This document shows positions 44,639 to 46,686 of a stretch of DNA of 46,686 bases, piece by piece (the first letter of the stretch is position 1; each line of letters begins with the position of its first letter). The stretch is from Clostridia bacterium (GTDB taxonomy: Bacteria > Bacillota > Clostridia > UBA1381): contig JAFRDB010000147.1 of the NCBI GenBank assembly GCA_017404065.1, positions 1-46,686 of the forward strand. The letters are read 5' to 3'. The position numbers were made by a program, and so were the translations under genes. The notes beneath the pieces are model-generated. The model did no database searches, was not told the DNA's origin, and worked only from the letters and a program-made list of their open reading frames with translations.

Positions 44639-46318
44639 ATGATAAAAGATATGAGATTCAGCAAACAGCAAAGCGAGCTTTCCGTTAGGCATATTTTGCC
44701 TGTAAGAATAATCGCTTCAGGTAACGTAACAAACGCGGAGGTGCTTTTAAAGGACCTGCCCTCGCAGGCTATCCGCGGCGGTGAGCCGGAGTGTGCCGTT
44801 CTCTACAGGGGCGGATATATACTTTTCGATTTCGGCACGGAGCTTTCCGGCGGGATAGACGTCACGGTGCGCTATCTCAAGGAGGAAGAGGGCGAGGAAA
44901 GAAAAAGCCCGAACCCGTCAATAAGAGCAGTATTCGGAGAAAGCGTTTCGGAGGCGATGAGCGCGCGCGGCGAAAAAAATTTCAGAAACGACCACAGTAT
45001 GCGCGACATCACAAGAGAATACGGCTTTATGTCAACCTTCAGGCTCGGTCAGACCGGCTTCAGGTTTGTGAAGCTGGAGGCGTGTGATGCGGGTATCGAG
45101 GTCCTTTCGGTAAAGGCGGTGTTTGAATACCGCGATATACCGTACATAGGCGAATTTACATGCAGTGACAAACGCCTTGAGGATATCTGGAAAGTGGGCG
45201 CGTATACTATCCATCTTAATATGCAGGAATATCTCTGGGACGGGATAAAAAGAGACAGAATGGTCTGGATAGGTGACATACATCCGGAAATGCTCTCGAT
45301 ATACAGTGTTTTCGGCGGTAACAAATGCGTTCCGAAAAGCCTGGACCTTGTGCGGAACATAACGCCGTATACGGAGTGGATGAACGGACATCTCAGCTAC
45401 AGTATGTGGTGGATAACGATACAGCGCGATTGGTATTTCCGTACCGGTGACAGGGCTTATCTTGAAGAAAATAAGGACTACTTATTTAACCTTCTTGAAA
45501 GAACGGTTCTGCTCATAGATGAGGACGGAGATTTCGCGCATAACGGTAATTTGTTCGCGGACTGGAGCTCCAAGGACACACTGTATGCGGAAACGGGCGT
45601 TATCGCGATCTTTGCGCTTGCGCTCAGAAACGGCGCGGAGCTTGCAGGGATATTGGATAATGCGCCGCTTGCTGAGAAGTGCAAAGAGGCATATAACAGA
45701 ATAGACAAGAGCAGATTAAAATACGACGGCAACAAGCAGGTCGCGGCGCTTGTTGCGATTTCGGGGCTTGTGCCGGCGGAGGAGATCAACAAAACCGTCC
45801 TTTCCAAGGACCCGCTCGACGGACTTTCCACATTTTTAGGCGGCTATGTCCTGGAGGCGAGAGCGGAAGCGGGCGACATGGAAGGCGCACTGGAGATAAT
45901 ACGCAAATATTGGGGCGCGATGCTCGATTTCGGCGCAACGACCTTCTGGGAGGACTTTGACCTGTCATGGACGGAGAACGCCGCGCCGATAGATGAGCCG
46001 GTGCCGGAGGGCAAGATCGACATCCACGGCGATTACGGTAAGTTCTGCTACAAGCAGTTCCGCCACAGCCTTTGCCACGGCTGGGCGAGCGGCCCGACCT
46101 GGTTCTTGACAAGATATGCACTCGGCATAAGAGTATTGGAGCCGGGCTGCAGGAAGCTTCTTATAAAGCCCTGTCTTGCGGATATTGAACGTGTAAAGGG
46201 AAAATACCCCACGCCTTACGGCGTAGTGACGGTGGAGCATATAAAGGACGCTTCCGGCAGGATAAAAACCACCGTGGATGCACCGAAGGAAATAGAGATC
46301 GAAATTTGCAGCGAATGA
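44639..46318 (+). CDS. Alpha-L-rhamnosidase-like glycoside hydrolase (GH78 type)
   Basis: This protein of about 559 aa carries a beta-sandwich front part (about 1-190, LFDFGTELSGGIDVTV; RFVKLEA), an (alpha/alpha)6 barrel (about 195-490) and a C-terminal beta domain. Landmarks are CSDKRLEDIWKVGAYT, the GIKRDRMVWIGDIHPE motif (position of the catalytic acid loop), ADWSSKDT, TTFWEDFD (general-base candidate) and SLCHGWASGPTWFL. It would release terminal L-rhamnose and lacks a signal peptide. It is shorter than many GH78 enzymes because extra N-terminal modules are missing. The start is uncertain: ATG 44639 is 15 bases from AAAGGAG, while GTG 44627 and ATG 44600 are alternatives. It lies outside the repeat-derived sequence. 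Confidence 0.85.
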   Translation: MIKDMRFSKQQSELSVRHILPVRIIASGNVTNAEVLLKDLPSQAIRGGEPECAVLYRGGYILFDFGTELSGGIDVTVRYLKEEEGEERKSPNPSIRAVFGESVSEAMSARGEKNFRNDHSMRDITREYGFMSTFRLGQTGFRFVKLEACDAGIEVLSVKAVFEYRDIPYIGEFTCSDKRLEDIWKVGAYTIHLNMQEYLWDGIKRDRMVWIGDIHPEMLSIYSVFGGNKCVPKSLDLVRNITPYTEWMNGHLSYSMWWITIQRDWYFRTGDRAYLEENKDYLFNLLERTVLLIDEDGDFAHNGNLFADWSSKDTLYAETGVIAIFALALRNGAELAGILDNAPLAEKCKEAYNRIDKSRLKYDGNKQVAALVAISGLVPAEEINKTVLSKDPLDGLSTFLGGYVLEARAEAGDMEGALEIIRKYWGAMLDFGATTFWEDFDLSWTENAAPIDEPVPEGKIDIHGDYGKFCYKQFRHSLCHGWASGPTWFLTRYALGIRVLEPGCRKLLIKPCLADIERVKGKYPTPYGVVTVEHIKDASGRIKTTVDAPKEIEIEICSE

Positions 46319-46325
46319 TACGACA

Positions 46326-46493
46326 GCATCGCCGGGGAATTGCGGCAGAGTGAGTCCTTGCCCCGAGGCAGGGACAGCGGAGCATCGCCGGAAATTTGCG
46401 GCAGAGTGAGTTCTTGCCCCAAGGTAGGGACAGCGGAGCATCGCCGGAAATTTGCGGCAGAGTGAGTCCCTGCCTTGGGGCAGCCCAGGTCGG
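46326..46493. repeat. Three tandem copies of a 56-bp repeat
   Basis: Units start at 46326, 46382 and 46438 and share GCATCGCCGG, GCGGCAGAGTGAGT and GGGACAGCGGA blocks. Two are complete; the third runs into the inverted 90-base segment. Each contains the CCCC-AGGCAGGGACAGCGG core also found near 31790, 32030, 38300 and 38390. Confidence 0.85.
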
Positions 46494-46686
46494 TCTCTCC
46501 GAGACCTGTCTGGTCGGCGGCAAAGCCGCCTGCTCGACCTGGCATCCTGGCTCGGGTTGGCATCCCAGGTGCCCGAAGGGCGGGTTGGGGGCTACGGCAG
46601 AGATAGATTATAGCTAAAACTGCTGATTTACAGCCATACGCTAATGTCGTAAACCCCAATCCGACCTTTTCAAGCGAAGCTTGAAA
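46476..46686. repeat. Composite of two inverted repeat copies at the window end
   Basis: 46476-46565 is the inverted copy of 32615-32704 (89 of 90 bases). 46568-46686 is the inverted, identical copy of 38178-38296 (119 of 119 bases) and may continue beyond the window. No gene is supported here; frames in this DNA arise from the repeat. Confidence 0.9.

Noticed and set aside
46326-46493. Possible CRISPR array at the 56-bp tandem repeats
   Set aside because: The units abut with no unique spacers, and no cas genes are present.
46216-46659. Open frames of 120-158 aa across the terminal repeat block
   Set aside because: They arise from the repeats; the same peptide strings appear at 38148-38360 where the DNA is also repeat, with no ribosome sites.

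Overview
The window looks like a chromosomal segment of a Gram-positive, low-to-mid GC member of the class Clostridia, probably a gut or rumen anaerobe related to Oscillospirales or Monoglobales. The evidence is a CIRCE-controlled groES-groEL pair, a formate-tetrahydrofolate ligase, a class A penicillin-binding protein with a Gly/Ser/Ala-rich tail, a murA-divIB-ftsZ cell-division cluster, strong AGGAGG-type ribosome binding sites, and intracellular pectin and plant-glycan enzymes (PL11, GH3, GH78). Species cannot be assigned from the sequence alone.

Layout. 0-6 kb, minus strand: a PAS-GGDEF-EAL cyclic-di-GMP protein, groEL, groES with its CIRCE operator, and a small membrane-anchored BofC-like protein. 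6-11.7 kb, plus strand: PBP1A and a signal-less rhamnogalacturonan lyase. 11.7-22 kb, plus strand: a housekeeping block of rsmD, coaD, a coiled-coil protein, fhs, tsaE, a polytopic glycosyltransferase-like protein, tsaB, rpiB, murA, divIB/ftsQ, ftsZ and tRNA-Arg(CCG). 22.05-22.58 kb is a 534-bp gene-free element with terminal inverted repeats.

22.6-31.7 kb is the most interesting section. A six-gene minus-strand operon encodes an archaeal-type triosephosphate isomerase homologue, a KdsD-like SIS isomerase without CBS domains, a UPF0047/YjbQ protein, a DeoR-family regulator, an FGGY sugar kinase and a FucI/AraA-related ketol isomerase. It faces a plus-strand pair encoding an FSA-type transaldolase and an AP-endonuclease-2-type sugar isomerase/epimerase. 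A membrane diguanylate cyclase gene lies between the two arms and is flanked by two copies of the same control region (52 of 61 bases identical). Each copy carries the same candidate DeoR operator and -35/-10 boxes facing both ways. The arrangement suggests an inducible pathway for an unidentified sugar, with c-di-GMP synthesis attached to the regulon. No transporter is present.

31.7-46.7 kb is repeat-rich accessory DNA. It holds a DUF559 nuclease-like gene between direct repeats, a large secreted alkaline phosphatase, a secreted protein with a PTEA/PTAA linker, a 56-aa peptide gene, a large secreted metallophosphoesterase, a cytoplasmic GH3 beta-glycosidase and a GH78-type alpha-L-rhamnosidase. 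The gaps are filled with miniature, hairpin-forming, transposase-less elements that recur in direct and inverted orientation, including a 119-bp perfect inverted pair 8.4 kb apart. Together the genes suggest a cell that scavenges phosphate outside and finishes plant oligosaccharides (rhamnogalacturonan fragments, beta-glucosides, rhamnosides) in the cytoplasm.
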